This document shows, in pieces, positions 44,730-61,280 of a DNA stretch of 64,000 nt. Every line of letters starts with the position of its first letter. The first letter of the stretch is position 1. Under the pieces are notes generated by a model that did no database searches, had not been told where the DNA came from, and worked only from the letters and a program-made list of their open reading frames with translations. This stretch comes from Gammaproteobacteria bacterium (GTDB taxonomy: Bacteria > Pseudomonadota > Gammaproteobacteria > Steroidobacterales > GCA-2729495), in contig CP054183.1 of NCBI GenBank assembly GCA_015709695.1, positions 806,001 through 870,000 of the forward strand, given 5' to 3'. The translations under genes and the position numbers were made by a program.

Positions 44730-45773
44730 GTGGGCATGACCCTGGCAGCGCTCGCCGTGCGGCATGGTTGCGAACTGCACGGCGACCCGGACGTCACCGT
44801 GGACCACGTGGCCACCCTGGCGGCGGCCGGACCCGGGGCGCTGGCTTTCCTCGCCAACCCCCGGTATCGCGCGCAACTCGCCGGCACCCGCGCCAGTGCC
44901 GTGGTGCTCGATGCGGAGTCGGCCGCCGCCTGTCCCACGGCCTGCCTCGTCAGCAGCAATCCCTATCTCGCCTACGCGCGGCTGGCCGCGGACCTGCATC
45001 CGCTGCCGCCGCCCCGGCCGGGCGTGGCCGCCGGTGCCCGCGTCGCGGAATCGGCACGCCTCGGCGCGGGCACGCAGGTCGATGCCGGCGCGGTGATCGG
45101 CGAGGATGCGGTGGTCGGCGCCAGGGTGGTCATCGGCGCCAACGCCGTGATCGGCGCCGGCTGTGCCATCGGCGATGACACGCGCATCATGGCCGCTGTG
45201 GTGCTCTGCGAGCGGGTCCGCATCGGACGCCGCTGCCTGGTCCATCCCGGCGCGGTGATCGGTTCGGACGGCTTCGGCAATGCCCGCGGCCCGGGCGGCG
45301 CCTGGACGCGGGTGCCGCAGCTGGGCAGCGTGGTGATCGGCGACGATGTCAGCATCGGCGCCTGCACCACCATCGACCGCGGCGCCATCGAGGACACCTC
45401 GATCGGTGACGGCGTCCGCCTCGACAACCACATCCAGGTCGGGCACAACGTCAGCATCGGCAGCCATACGGCCATCGCCGCCATGACCGGCATCTCCGGC
45501 AGCACCCGCATCGGTGCACGCTGCATCATCGGCGGCCATTGCGGCTTCGCCGGGCACATCGTCGTCGCCGACGACGTCGTCATCAGCGGCGGCGCCAAGG
45601 TCACCAACTCGATCGGCAGGCCCGGCCTGTACAGCGGCGCCATTCCCGCGGACGAGGCCCGGCAATGGCGCAAGAATGCCGTGCGCTTCGGCCAGCTGGA
45701 CCAGCTGGCGCGGCGCCTGCGCCAGCTGGAGGGCAGCGTGCGCGAGCCAGGCCGGAAGAAGACCAGGACATGA
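44730..45773 (+). CDS. lpxD: UDP-3-O-(3-hydroxyacyl)glucosamine N-acyltransferase
   Basis: A 347-residue left-handed beta-helix acyltransferase, the third step of lipid A synthesis. The N-terminal uridine-binding domain is followed by hexapeptide repeats (for example VIGEDAVVGARVVIGANAVI) and the catalytic region IQVGHNVSIGSH. Start is GTG 44730 with GGAG 5 bases upstream; ATG 44736 is an alternative. Its stop overlaps lpxA by 4 bases. fabZ, normally between lpxD and lpxA, is missing here. Confidence 0.95.
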   Translation: MGMTLAALAVRHGCELHGDPDVTVDHVATLAAAGPGALAFLANPRYRAQLAGTRASAVVLDAESAAACPTACLVSSNPYLAYARLAADLHPLPPPRPGVAAGARVAESARLGAGTQVDAGAVIGEDAVVGARVVIGANAVIGAGCAIGDDTRIMAAVVLCERVRIGRRCLVHPGAVIGSDGFGNARGPGGAWTRVPQLGSVVIGDDVSIGACTTIDRGAIEDTSIGDGVRLDNHIQVGHNVSIGSHTAIAAMTGISGSTRIGARCIIGGHCGFAGHIVVADDVVISGGAKVTNSIGRPGLYSGAIPADEARQWRKNAVRFGQLDQLARRLRQLEGSVREPGRKKTRT

Positions 45774-46540
45774 TCCACGAGACCGCAATCATCGACCCCG
45801 CAGCCGAGCTGGCGCATGACGTCAGCGTCGGTCCCTACAGCGTCATCGGCCCGCGGGTGCGCATCGGCGCCGGTTCGGTGATCGGCCCCCACGTGGTCAT
45901 CAGGGGGCCGACCACGCTCGGTGCCGGCAACCGCATCTTCCAGTTCGCCTCGATCGGCGATGACCCGCAGGACAAGAAATTCGCCGGCGAGGACACGCGC
46001 CTGGAGATCGGCGACCGCAACACCATCCGCGAGTACTGCACCATCAACCGCGGCACCGCCCAGGATGCGGGCGTCACCCGTGTCGGCAACGACAACTGGC
46101 TGATGTCCTACACCCACATCGCCCACGACTGCCAGGTCGGCAACGACGTCATCATGTCCAACAACGCCACGCTGGCCGGGCATGTGCATGTCGAGGACCA
46201 CGTGATCCTCAGCGGCTTCTGCGCCGTGCACCAGTTCTGCCGCATCGGCGCCCATGCCTTCGTCGGTGGACTCTCCGGCGTCACCCGCGACGTGCTGCCC
46301 TTCATGATGGTGGCCGGCCACCCGCCCGAACCGCGCGGCATCAACCAGGAGGGGCTGAAGCGGCGTGGTTTCGGGCCCGAGCAGCTGCGCAACCTCAAGG
46401 AGGCCTACCGCATCCTCTACCGCTCCGGGCTGCGGCTGGTGGAGGCGCGCGAGCAGCTCGCCGCGCTGGCGGCAAGCCAGCCCGAGGTGCGCGCCATCGT
46501 CGAGTTCCTCGACCGCTCGGAACGCAGCATTGTCCGCTAG
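45770..46540 (+). CDS. lpxA: UDP-N-acetylglucosamine O-acyltransferase
   Basis: A 256-residue left-handed beta-helix trimeric acyltransferase, the first committed step of lipid A synthesis. Sequence starts MIHETAIIDPAAELAHDVSVG and has the catalytic histidine region SYTHIAHDCQVGN and the acyl-chain ruler region SGFCAVHQFCRIG. The C-terminal helices are complete. ATG 45770 overlaps the lpxD stop. Confidence 0.96.
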   Translation: MIHETAIIDPAAELAHDVSVGPYSVIGPRVRIGAGSVIGPHVVIRGPTTLGAGNRIFQFASIGDDPQDKKFAGEDTRLEIGDRNTIREYCTINRGTAQDAGVTRVGNDNWLMSYTHIAHDCQVGNDVIMSNNATLAGHVHVEDHVILSGFCAVHQFCRIGAHAFVGGLSGVTRDVLPFMMVAGHPPEPRGINQEGLKRRGFGPEQLRNLKEAYRILYRSGLRLVEAREQLAALAASQPEVRAIVEFLDRSERSIVR

Positions 46541-46566
46541 CCCGTGGACCGGCAGCGCCGGCCGCC

Positions 46567-47706
46567 ATGCGCATCGTCATCGTTGCCGGTGAAGCCTCGG
46601 GCGACCAGCTGGGCGCCGGGTTGATCGGCGCCTTGCGCCGGCTGTGCCCCGAGGCGCGCTTCGCCGGGGTCGCCGGTCCCGCCATGCAGGCCGCCGGCTG
46701 CGAGGCCTGGTTTGCGGCGGGAGAGCTCGCGGTGATGGGCCTCGCCGAGGTGCTGCGGCACCTGCCACGGCTGCTGCGCCTGAGGCGCGCGCTGCTGCGA
46801 CGCCTGCTCGCCGAGCCGCCGGATGTCTACGTCGGCATCGATGCCCCGGATTTCAACCTGCGCATCGAGCCGGTGCTGCGGCGCGCCGGCATCCGCACCG
46901 TGCACTATGTGTCGCCCAGCGTCTGGGCCTGGCGTCCCGGCCGGGTGCGGCTGCTGCGCGAAGCCTGCGACCGGGTGCTGTGCCTGCTGCCGTTCGAGGC
47001 GCCGTTCCTCGGGGCGGCAGGGGTGCCCGCGAGCTTCGTCGGCCATCCGCTCGCCGACCAGATACCCATGGAGAGCGATCGCGAGGCCGCACGGCGCGCG
47101 CTCGGGCTCGGTGCCGGCCCGGTCGTCGGGCTCCTGCCGGGCAGCCGGCTCGGCGAGGTGACGCGCCTCGGGACGCCGTTCCTCGATGCCGCCGCGATCC
47201 TCGCCAGGGACTGGCCGGGCATGCAGTTCATCGCGCCGATGGCGGGTGCCGAGGTGCGCGCCGCCTTCGAGGCCGGGCTCGCGCGCCATGCGGGAGCCCC
47301 GCCGGTGAAGCTCGTGGACGGTCGCGCCCGCGAAGTCATGGCCGCCAGCGATGGCCTGCTGCTGGCCTCGGGTACCGCGACGCTCGAAGCGGCACTGGTC
47401 GGCCGGCCCATGGTGGTGGCCTACCGCTTCTCGCCGCTCACCTACTGGCTGGCCAGGACACTGCGGCTGGTCAAGGTGAAGCATTTCGCGCTGCCCAATC
47501 TCCTTGCTGGCGAGGCCCTGGTGCCGGAGCTGCTGCAGGCGCAGGTCACGGGCCCGCGCCTGGCCGAAGAACTCGCGGCGATCCTGCGTTCGCCGCAGCG
47601 GCAGGCGGCACTGGCGGCGCGTTTCGCCGCCCAGCACCGCGAATTGCGCCGCGATGCCAGTGCGCTCGCTGCCCGCGCCACACTGGAGGTGGCGGGCCGG
47701 CGCTGA
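46567..47706 (+). CDS. lpxB: Lipid-A-disaccharide synthase
   Basis: A 379-residue GT19 glycosyltransferase joining UDP-diacylglucosamine and lipid X. Recognisable are the N-terminal VAGEASGDQLGAGLI, the YVSPSVWAWRPGR segment, LPGSR near the middle, and the C-terminal ASGTATLEAAL and MVVAYR. It follows lpxA with a 26-base gap and belongs to the lpxD-lpxA-lpxB-rnhB-dnaE run. Confidence 0.95.
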   Translation: MRIVIVAGEASGDQLGAGLIGALRRLCPEARFAGVAGPAMQAAGCEAWFAAGELAVMGLAEVLRHLPRLLRLRRALLRRLLAEPPDVYVGIDAPDFNLRIEPVLRRAGIRTVHYVSPSVWAWRPGRVRLLREACDRVLCLLPFEAPFLGAAGVPASFVGHPLADQIPMESDREAARRALGLGAGPVVGLLPGSRLGEVTRLGTPFLDAAAILARDWPGMQFIAPMAGAEVRAAFEAGLARHAGAPPVKLVDGRAREVMAASDGLLLASGTATLEAALVGRPMVVAYRFSPLTYWLARTLRLVKVKHFALPNLLAGEALVPELLQAQVTGPRLAEELAAILRSPQRQAALAARFAAQHRELRRDASALAARATLEVAGRR

Positions 47707-47743
47707 GGGCCGGTGTGGCGCTTCATCCCTATAATCCGCTCCC

Positions 47744-48369
47744 ATGATTGCTCACCGCGATGGCCCCGATGCCCCGGCTCCGGCACCAGCCGGCACCGCT
47801 GGCGTGGACGAGGCGGGACGTGGCCCGCTCGCCGGTGCCGTGGTGGCCGCGGTGGTGGTGCTGGCGCCGGGCCAGGTGATCGAGGGCGTGCGCGATTCGA
47901 AACTGCTGTCGGCAGCGCAGCGTGAGCGCCTCGTCGCGCGCATCCACGCGCAAGCCCTCGGCTGGGCGCTGGGCCGGGCGACCGTGGAGGAGATCGACCG
48001 CCTCAACATCCTCGAGGCGACGTTCCTCGCCATGCAGCGGGCCGTGGCCGGGCTCGGCGTGCCGCCGCTGGACATCGCCGTGGACGGCAATCGTGCGCCG
48101 CGCTTCGCCGGTTTCGGCGGCCCGGTGCGGACCGTGGTCGGTGGCGACCGCTCCTGCCCGGCCATCGCCGCCGCATCCATCCTCGCGAAGGTGGCGCGCG
48201 ATGCCGAAATGCTCGATCTGGACGCCGCGCATCCGGGCTACGGCTTCGCGCGCCACAAGGGCTATCCCACCGCCGGGCACCGCGATGCGCTGCTGCGCCT
48301 CGGGCCCTGCGCGGCGCATCGGCTGAGCTACGCGCCGGTGCGCGCGGCCGCCAGGTCCGGGGCGGGACC

Positions 48370-48373
<4 letters not shown>
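47744..48373 (+). CDS. rnhB: Ribonuclease HII
   Basis: A 209-residue enzyme that removes ribonucleotides misincorporated in DNA. The active-site Asp22-Glu23 are in [32 protein letters not shown] and [12 protein letters not shown] carry the other conserved residues. An Ala/Pro-rich stretch precedes the first motif. The stop overlaps the dnaE start by 4 bases. Confidence 0.95.
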
Positions 48374-51861
<3,488 letters not shown>

Positions 51862-51927
51862 CCGGCGCTTGTGCGCGGCGGCCGGGCCGCTATAGTGTCA
51901 GCGCGCAGACTCCCGGATCGCCCGCCG

Positions 51928-52887
51928 ATGGACCTCAAGTTCCTGGATTTCGAACAGCCGATCGCCGAGCTCGAGGCGAAGATCGACGAGTTGCGCTTCG
52001 TCGGCGATGACTCCGAGATCAACATCAGCGACGAGATCGAGCGGCTCAAGGAAAAGAGCGAGGCCCTGACGCGCAGCATCTTCGCCAGCCTCAGTTCCTG
52101 GCAGGTCGCGCAGCTGGCGCGCCACCCGCTGCGGCCCTACACGCTGGATTACCTGGAGGTCATCAGCCCGGATTTCCAGGAGCTGCACGGCGAGCGCATG
52201 TTCGCCGATGATCCGGCCATCGTCGGCGGCCTCGGCCGGCTGGAGGGCAAGCCGGTGATGTTCATCGGTCACCAGAAGGGCCGCGACACCCGCTCACGGG
52301 TGCGGCGCAACTACGGCATGCCGAAGCCGGAGGGTTACCGCAAGGCATTGCGGCTGATGCAGCTGGCCGAGCGTTTCCGCCTGCCCGTGATCACGCTGAT
52401 CGACACCCCGGGTGCCTATCCGGGCCTCGATGCCGAGGAGCGCGGTCAGAGCGAGGCCATCGCCCGCAACCTGTTCGAGATGGCGCGGCTGAAGACGCCG
52501 ATCATCAGTGCGGTGATCGGCGAGGGCGGCTCCGGCGGCGCGCTGGCCATCGGCGTCGCCGACCGCGTCATCATGCTGGAGTACTCGGTCTATTCGGTGA
52601 TCTCCCCCGAGGGCTGCGCCAGCATCCTGTGGAAGAGCGCCGAGAAGGCCGAGTCCGCCGCGGAGGCGATGGGCATCACCGCGCCGCGCCTGCTGGAGCT
52701 GGGCCTGGTGGACGAGCTGGTGCGCGAGCCGCTCGGCGGTGCGCACCGCAATCCCGCGGCCATCGCCGAGAGCCTGCGCGCCGCGCTGCTGCTCAATCTG
52801 CGCGACCTGGAGCTGCTCGACACCGCCGAGCTGCTGAAGCGACGCCAGGCCAGGCTGCAATCCTGCGGCCGCTTCCGCGAGAGCTGA
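51928..52887 (+). CDS. accA: Acetyl-CoA carboxylase carboxyltransferase subunit alpha
   Basis: A 319-residue subunit of the biotin carboxyltransferase that makes malonyl-CoA. The sequence starts [20 protein letters not shown] and shows the crotonase-fold motifs [21 protein letters not shown] and [15 protein letters not shown]. Length matches E. coli AccA (319). It is the usual neighbour after dnaE. Confidence 0.96.
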   Translation: MDLKFLDFEQPIAELEAKIDELRFVGDDSEINISDEIERLKEKSEALTRSIFASLSSWQVAQLARHPLRPYTLDYLEVISPDFQELHGERMFADDPAIVGGLGRLEGKPVMFIGHQKGRDTRSRVRRNYGMPKPEGYRKALRLMQLAERFRLPVITLIDTPGAYPGLDAEERGQSEAIARNLFEMARLKTPIISAVIGEGGSGGALAIGVADRVIMLEYSVYSVISPEGCASILWKSAEKAESAAEAMGITAPRLLELGLVDELVREPLGGAHRNPAAIAESLRAALLLNLRDLELLDTAELLKRRQARLQSCGRFRES

Positions 52888-52914
52888 TGCGCCCCGGCCA
52901 CGGGCCAGGCAGAC

Positions 52915-54234
52915 GTGGACGCCGTCACTGACGCCATCCGCGCCGCGCTGGCCGCGCTTCCTCCGGGCGGTGGCCTGTGCGTGGCGCTGAGCGGTGGCCT
53001 CGATTCCTCGGTGCTGCTGCACGCGCTGGCGGGGCTGCGCCCGGCCACCGGCCTGCGCGCCGTCTATGTCGACCACGGCCTGCATGCGGACGCCGGGCGC
53101 TGGGGCGAGCGCTGTGCGGCACTGTGCGCGGCGCTGGATGTGCCGTTCTCCCGTTGCGCCGTCAAGGTGGTGCCCGGCGGGGAGGGCATCGAGGCGGCGG
53201 CGCGCGAGGCGCGCTACCGGGCCCTGCTGGCGGGACTGCATCCCGGCGAGACGCTGCTCACCGCGCATCATCTGGACGACCAGGCGGAGACACTGCTGCT
53301 CAACCTGATGCGCGGTTCCGGGCCGGCCGGGCTCGCTGGCATCACCGGTGCCGGCTGGCGCGGGGAGGCCAGGCTGCTGCGGCCGCTGCTGGCGCTGCCG
53401 CGCGCGGCACTGCGTGATTATGCCCATGCCGCGGGGCTCGAATGGATCGAGGATCCCGCCAACACCGATGCTCGCCTGGACCGGAATTTCCTGCGCATGC
53501 AGGTCCTGCCGCTGCTGGCGGGCCGGTGGCCGGCGGCCGCCAGCGCGCTCGGCCGCAGTGCCCGGCTGTGCGCCGAGGCGGCGCAGCTGCTGGATGAGCT
53601 GGCGGCGGCCGATGCGCGGCGCGTGTCGCGCGGTGGCCGGGTGCGGATTGCGCTGCTCGCGCAGCTGACCGGGCCGCGGCAGCGCAACCTGCTGCGCCAC
53701 CTGTGCCGCCGTGAGACCGGCTCGACACCGCCGCAGCGGCGCCTGAACGCCGGTCTCGCGCAGCTGCTGGAGGCCGGCAGCGACCGCCAGCCGCTGCTCG
53801 CCTGGAGCGGCGGGGAGCTGCGGCGGTATCGCGGCAGCCTGTACATCCAGCCGCCGCTGCCGGCGGCGATGCCGGCAGGGGAGTTGCCGGTGCGGGCGGG
53901 TGCCAGCCTCGACTGCGGCGGTGCGGGGCGCATCAGCCTGGTGCGGGCGCGCTCCGGCGGGCTGGCAGCGCGACGGCTCGGCACCGTCCTCACGGTGCGC
54001 CAGCGCCGCGGCGGCGAGCGCCTGCGGCCGGCGGGCGAGGGCCATCGCCGCGAATTGAAGAAACTGCTGCAGGAAAGGGGCGTCGTCCCCTGGATGCGCG
54101 ACCGCATCCCGCTGCTGTACGCCGGCGAGGAGCTGGTCGCAGTGGCCGGCCTGTGGATCGCCCACGAGTTCGTTGCCGCCGCGGGCGAGCGCGGCTTGCG
54201 TGTTCGCTGGGACCGGCACCCGGGCATCGACTGA
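52915..54234 (+). CDS. tilS: tRNA(Ile)-lysidine synthase
   Basis: A 439-residue ATP pyrophosphatase that converts C34 of tRNA-Ile(CAU) to lysidine. The P-loop SGGLDSS is at about residues 26-32, with HHLDDQAETLLL and the DPANTDARLDRNFLR motif following; the C-terminal domains (RQRRGGERLRPAGEG) match the longer gammaproteobacterial form. Start GTG 52915 follows accA by 27 bases, the standard accA-tilS pair. Confidence 0.93.
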   Translation: MDAVTDAIRAALAALPPGGGLCVALSGGLDSSVLLHALAGLRPATGLRAVYVDHGLHADAGRWGERCAALCAALDVPFSRCAVKVVPGGEGIEAAAREARYRALLAGLHPGETLLTAHHLDDQAETLLLNLMRGSGPAGLAGITGAGWRGEARLLRPLLALPRAALRDYAHAAGLEWIEDPANTDARLDRNFLRMQVLPLLAGRWPAAASALGRSARLCAEAAQLLDELAAADARRVSRGGRVRIALLAQLTGPRQRNLLRHLCRRETGSTPPQRRLNAGLAQLLEAGSDRQPLLAWSGGELRRYRGSLYIQPPLPAAMPAGELPVRAGASLDCGGAGRISLVRARSGGLAARRLGTVLTVRQRRGGERLRPAGEGHRRELKKLLQERGVVPWMRDRIPLLYAGEELVAVAGLWIAHEFVAAAGERGLRVRWDRHPGID

Positions 54235-54328
54235 CGGGCATCGCCCCTGTCGATTGTCGCCACCGGACCTATCTGGTACCTTTCCTCTCCCATCTGATTG
54301 CTCTGTCGCAGCGGCCTGGGCCGGGTGA

Positions 54329-58178
<3,850 letters not shown>

Positions 58179-58182
58179 GGGC

Positions 58183-58494
58183 ATGCTGCTGCGGGTGGTC
58201 TCGATCGCGCTGGTCGCGGCACTGGGCCTCCTGCAGCTGCGCCTGTGGTTTTCCGAGGACGGCTTCCGCGGCGTCGCCCAGCTGCGCGGCCAGCTGGTGC
58301 AGCAGCGCGCCGAGAACCGCGGCCTGGCGGAGCGCAACCGGAGGCTGGAAGCCGAGGTGGCCGACCTGCGGCAGGGCTTCTCGGCGCTGGAGGAGCGGGC
58401 CCGTTCCGACCTGGGCCTGATCGGCCCCAACGAGACCTTCTACATCTTCACCGGCAAGCAGGACGCGCAGGCCCGCGACCTGGCTGCCCGCTGA
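58183..58494 (+). CDS. ftsB: Cell division protein FtsB
   Basis: A 103-residue bitopic membrane protein of the FtsQLB complex. One hydrophobic helix (residues 3-22) is followed by a coiled-coil with QQRAENRGLAERNRRLEAEV and the conserved GLIGPNETFYIF end. Four bases after eno, the normal gammaproteobacterial pairing. ispD, which usually follows, is not here. Confidence 0.92.
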   Translation: MLLRVVSIALVAALGLLQLRLWFSEDGFRGVAQLRGQLVQQRAENRGLAERNRRLEAEVADLRQGFSALEERARSDLGLIGPNETFYIFTGKQDAQARDLAAR

Positions 58495-58528
58495 GCAGGG
58501 GCGCAGGCCGGGTGCCGGGGAGACGCAC

Positions 58529-59275
58529 GTGATCCACACCGAGAGCCGCGATGGCATCACCGCCATCAGCATCGACCGGCCGCCGGCCAATGCGCTCAAC
58601 ACCGAGCTGGTCTCGCGCCTGCACGATGCGCACCTGGCCGCCTGCGCGAATGGCGCGCGGGTCATCATCCTCACCGGCCGCCCGGGAATGTTCAGCGGTG
58701 GCCTCGACGTCCCGGAGCTGCTGCCGCAGCCGCGCGCGGCGGTGGAGGAGTTCTGGCTGGCGTTCTTCCGGCTGACCCGCGCGCTGGCCGTGAGCCCGGT
58801 GCCGGTGGTGGCGGCCGTGAGCGGCCACGCCCCGGCCGGCGGCGCGGTGCTGGCCATCCACTGCGATTACCGCATCGGTGCCCGCGGCAACTTCCGCATG
58901 GGCCTGAACGAGGTAGCGGTCGGCCTGCCGGTGCCCGACTGCATCATGCTCACCCTCGAGCACCTGATCGGCGCGCGGCTGGCCCAGCGGCTGGCGATGA
59001 CGGCCCAGCTGGTCGGCGTGGAAGAGGCCCTGGCCGTCGGCCTGCTGGACGAAGCCGTGGAACCCGATCAGCTGATGACACGGGCCTGGGACTGGTCGCG
59101 GCAACTGGCGGGACTGCCGCCGCTGGCCATGAACCGCACGCGCATGCTGGCGCGGCGGCGCCTGGTCGACCTGCTGGAACCGCAGGCCGATGCCCGGCTG
59201 GCGACGCAGCTGTGGTTCTCGGAGGAGACCCAGGCCGGCATGCGCGCACTGGTGGCGCGGCTGGCGAAGAAGTAG
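58529..59275 (+). CDS. Enoyl-CoA hydratase/isomerase family protein
   Basis: A 248-residue crotonase-fold protein. The oxyanion-hole segments are LTGRPGMFSGGLDVPEL (about residues 48-64) and SGHAPAGGAVLAIHCDYRI (about 97-115). The acidic residues usually catalytic in true hydratases are replaced around EVAVGLPVP, so isomerase or other acyl-CoA activity is possible. Substrate is unknown. GTG start at 58529 has GGGGAG upstream. It occupies the place where ispD-ispF-truD normally sit. Confidence 0.8.
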   Translation: MIHTESRDGITAISIDRPPANALNTELVSRLHDAHLAACANGARVIILTGRPGMFSGGLDVPELLPQPRAAVEEFWLAFFRLTRALAVSPVPVVAAVSGHAPAGGAVLAIHCDYRIGARGNFRMGLNEVAVGLPVPDCIMLTLEHLIGARLAQRLAMTAQLVGVEEALAVGLLDEAVEPDQLMTRAWDWSRQLAGLPPLAMNRTRMLARRRLVDLLEPQADARLATQLWFSEETQAGMRALVARLAKK

Positions 59276-59285
59276 GCTGCGGCGC

Positions 59286-59831
59286 CTAGCGGCGCAGGAG
59301 CACGTAGAGCGCACCGGTGCCGCCGTCGCGCGCGGGTGCCGAGACGAAGGCGAGGACATCGTCCCACTGGCGCAGCCAGCGGTTGACACTGAGCTTGAGC
59401 ACGGGCCCGCGGGCGCCGGAGCGCAGGCCCTTGCCGTGGATGACGCGCACGCACTGCAGCCGGTCACGCAGGGCGTCTGCGAGGAACTGGCGCAATGCCT
59501 GGTGCGCCTGGTCGCTGGTCAGCCCGTGCAGGTCGATCTCGGCCTTGACGGCGTAGCGGCCGCGGCGCAGGTCGGCGAAGGCGCGGGCGGAGATGCCCGG
59601 GCGACGGAAGACGAGTTCCTCGCCGGTCTCGAGTTCGAGCTGCTCGGGCGAGCTGAGGAGCGACTCGCGCAGCACCTGGGCCTCGTCGTGGCGGCGAAAG
59701 CGCGCCCGCGGTGCAGGCGGTGCCTGGCGCAACGGCAGGCGACGCGCCTTGAGCGGGCGCGCGCCGGCCACCGCGGCGCGGAACAGCGCGGCGTCATCCG
59801 GGTCGGGGCCCTTGGGCGGTTTGCTGGTCAT
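59286..59831 (-). CDS. Smr domain protein
   Basis: A 181-residue protein whose C-terminal half is an Smr nuclease-like domain: KAEIDLHGLTSDQAHQALRQF and the nucleic-acid binding VIHGKGLRSGARGPVLK. The basic, disordered-looking N-terminus (about 1-80) is typical of the SmrA/YdaL group. Family members nick DNA or cleave mRNA at collided ribosomes; which applies here is unknown. The ATG at 59831 is preferred over an upstream start at 59885 that would overlap surE. Confidence 0.82.
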   Translation of the reverse strand: MTSKPPKGPDPDDAALFRAAVAGARPLKARRLPLRQAPPAPRARFRRHDEAQVLRESLLSSPEQLELETGEELVFRRPGISARAFADLRRGRYAVKAEIDLHGLTSDQAHQALRQFLADALRDRLQCVRVIHGKGLRSGARGPVLKLSVNRWLRQWDDVLAFVSAPARDGGTGALYVLLRR

Positions 59832-59865
59832 CGGCTGGTGGCGCGGCTGCGGAAGGAATGCATTC

Positions 59866-60609
59866 TTGAAGATACTGCTTAGCAACGACGACGGCTACCA
59901 GTCCGAGGGCCTGGCGACGCTGGCGCTGGCGCTGGCGGACCTGGCCGAACTCACCATCGTCGCCCCGGACCGCAACCAGAGTGGCGCGAGCCATTCGCTG
60001 ACGCTGGATGCGCCGCTGCGCGTGGGGCGCACGCGCGAGGGCATCCTGTACGTCAACGGCACGCCGACGGACTGCGTGCACCTGGCCATCACCGGGCTGC
60101 TCGACCACGAGCCCGACATGGTCATCGCCGGCATCAACCACGGCGCCAACCTCGGGGACGACGTGCTGTACTCGGGCACCGTGGCGGCGGCGGTCGAGGG
60201 CCGCTTCCTCGGCCTGCCGGCCATCGCCGTCTCGCTGGCCGGCCTGTCGCCACGCCATTTCGACAGCGCCGGCCAGGCGGTGCGCATCCTGCTGCAGAAG
60301 CTGCAGCAGCAGCCGCTGCCGGCGGACACCATTCTCAACGTCAACGTCCCGGACCTGCCCTTCGGCGACATCCGCGGCTTCGAGGCCACGCGTCTCGGCT
60401 ATCGCCACCGCTCCGGGCCCATGGTGGAGACCGCCGATCCGAAGGGACGCCCCGTCTTCTGGGTGGGCTCTTCCGGGCCGGGCCAGGATGCCGGCCCAGG
60501 CACCGACTTCCACGCCATCGACAACGCCCGCATCTCGGTGACGCCGCTGCAGATCGACCTGACGCGCCATGCCGCCATTGCTTCCCTGGCCGGGTGGCTC
60601 GCCCGATGA
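59866..60609 (+). CDS. surE: 5'/3'-nucleotidase SurE
   Basis: A 247-residue metal-dependent nucleotidase/polyphosphatase. The start of the family, [12 protein letters not shown], has the metal-binding Asp8-Asp9; [26 protein letters not shown] and [21 protein letters not shown] complete the active site. No ATG is in frame; the TTG at 59866 has GGAAGG 9 bases upstream. A three-codon reading frame (ATG CAT TCT TGA, 59858-59869) ends across this TTG. The stop overlaps pcm by 4 bases. Confidence 0.93.
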   Translation: MKILLSNDDGYQSEGLATLALALADLAELTIVAPDRNQSGASHSLTLDAPLRVGRTREGILYVNGTPTDCVHLAITGLLDHEPDMVIAGINHGANLGDDVLYSGTVAAAVEGRFLGLPAIAVSLAGLSPRHFDSAGQAVRILLQKLQQQPLPADTILNVNVPDLPFGDIRGFEATRLGYRHRSGPMVETADPKGRPVFWVGSSGPGQDAGPGTDFHAIDNARISVTPLQIDLTRHAAIASLAGWLAR

Positions 60610-61280
60610 GCGGCGAGCACGGCGAGCGCGGCATCGGCATGACCTCGGCGCGCACGCGCGAGCGCCTGGTGCAGCGGCTGGCCGCCGGCGGCATCCGCGA
60701 CGAAGCGGTTCTCGAACGCATCCGCGCGGTGCCGCGCCACCTGTTCATCGACGAGGCTCTCTCGAGCCGTGCCTACGAGGACAGTGCGCTGCCCATCGGC
60801 CTCGGCCAGACCATCTCGCAGCCCTACATCGTGGCGCTGATGACGCAGGCCCTGCTCGAGGGTGCCGGCGAGCGGCGGCTGGAGAAGGTGCTGGAGGTGG
60901 GCACCGGCTGCGGCTACCAGACGGCCGTGCTGGCGCCACTGGTCGGCCAGCTGTTCACCATCGAGCGCCTCGCGGGCCTGCAGCGGGCCGCGCGCCAGCG
61001 CCTGGCCGGGCTCGGCATCGGCAACGTGCGCTTTCGCCACGGCGATGGCTTCGAGGGCTGGCCGGGGCAGGCGCCGTTCGATGGCATCCTGGTCACGGCG
61101 GCGCCGGCCGAGGTGCCGGCCGCGCTCGTCGCGCAGCTCGCTCCCGGCGGCCGGCTGGTGATCCCCGTCGGCCCGGCCGGCAACCAGGAGCTGGTGCGCA
61201 TCAGCCGCCAGGCGAGCGGTGTCGAGCGCGAGCACCTGTCCTGGGTGAGCTTCGTGCCGCTGCTGGAGGGCAAGGGCTGA
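60606..61280 (+). CDS. pcm: Protein-L-isoaspartate O-methyltransferase
   Basis: A 224-residue SAM-dependent repair enzyme methylating isoaspartyl residues in aged proteins. [29 protein letters not shown] and the SAM loop [16 protein letters not shown] are diagnostic. It is between surE and nlpD, overlapping both by about 4 bases, so the three are coupled in translation. Confidence 0.95.
   Translation: MSGEHGERGIGMTSARTRERLVQRLAAGGIRDEAVLERIRAVPRHLFIDEALSSRAYEDSALPIGLGQTISQPYIVALMTQALLEGAGERRLEKVLEVGTGCGYQTAVLAPLVGQLFTIERLAGLQRAARQRLAGLGIGNVRFRHGDGFEGWPGQAPFDGILVTAAPAEVPAALVAQLAPGGRLVIPVGPAGNQELVRISRQASGVEREHLSWVSFVPLLEGKG
61264..61279 (+). promoter_or_regulatory. nlpD: Ribosome site and CTG start of nlpD
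   Basis: GGAGG at 61264-61268, then 8 bases, then CTG at 61277-61279, which overlaps the pcm stop TGA. No ATG, GTG or TTG in this frame would give a lipoprotein signal. Confidence 0.55.
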
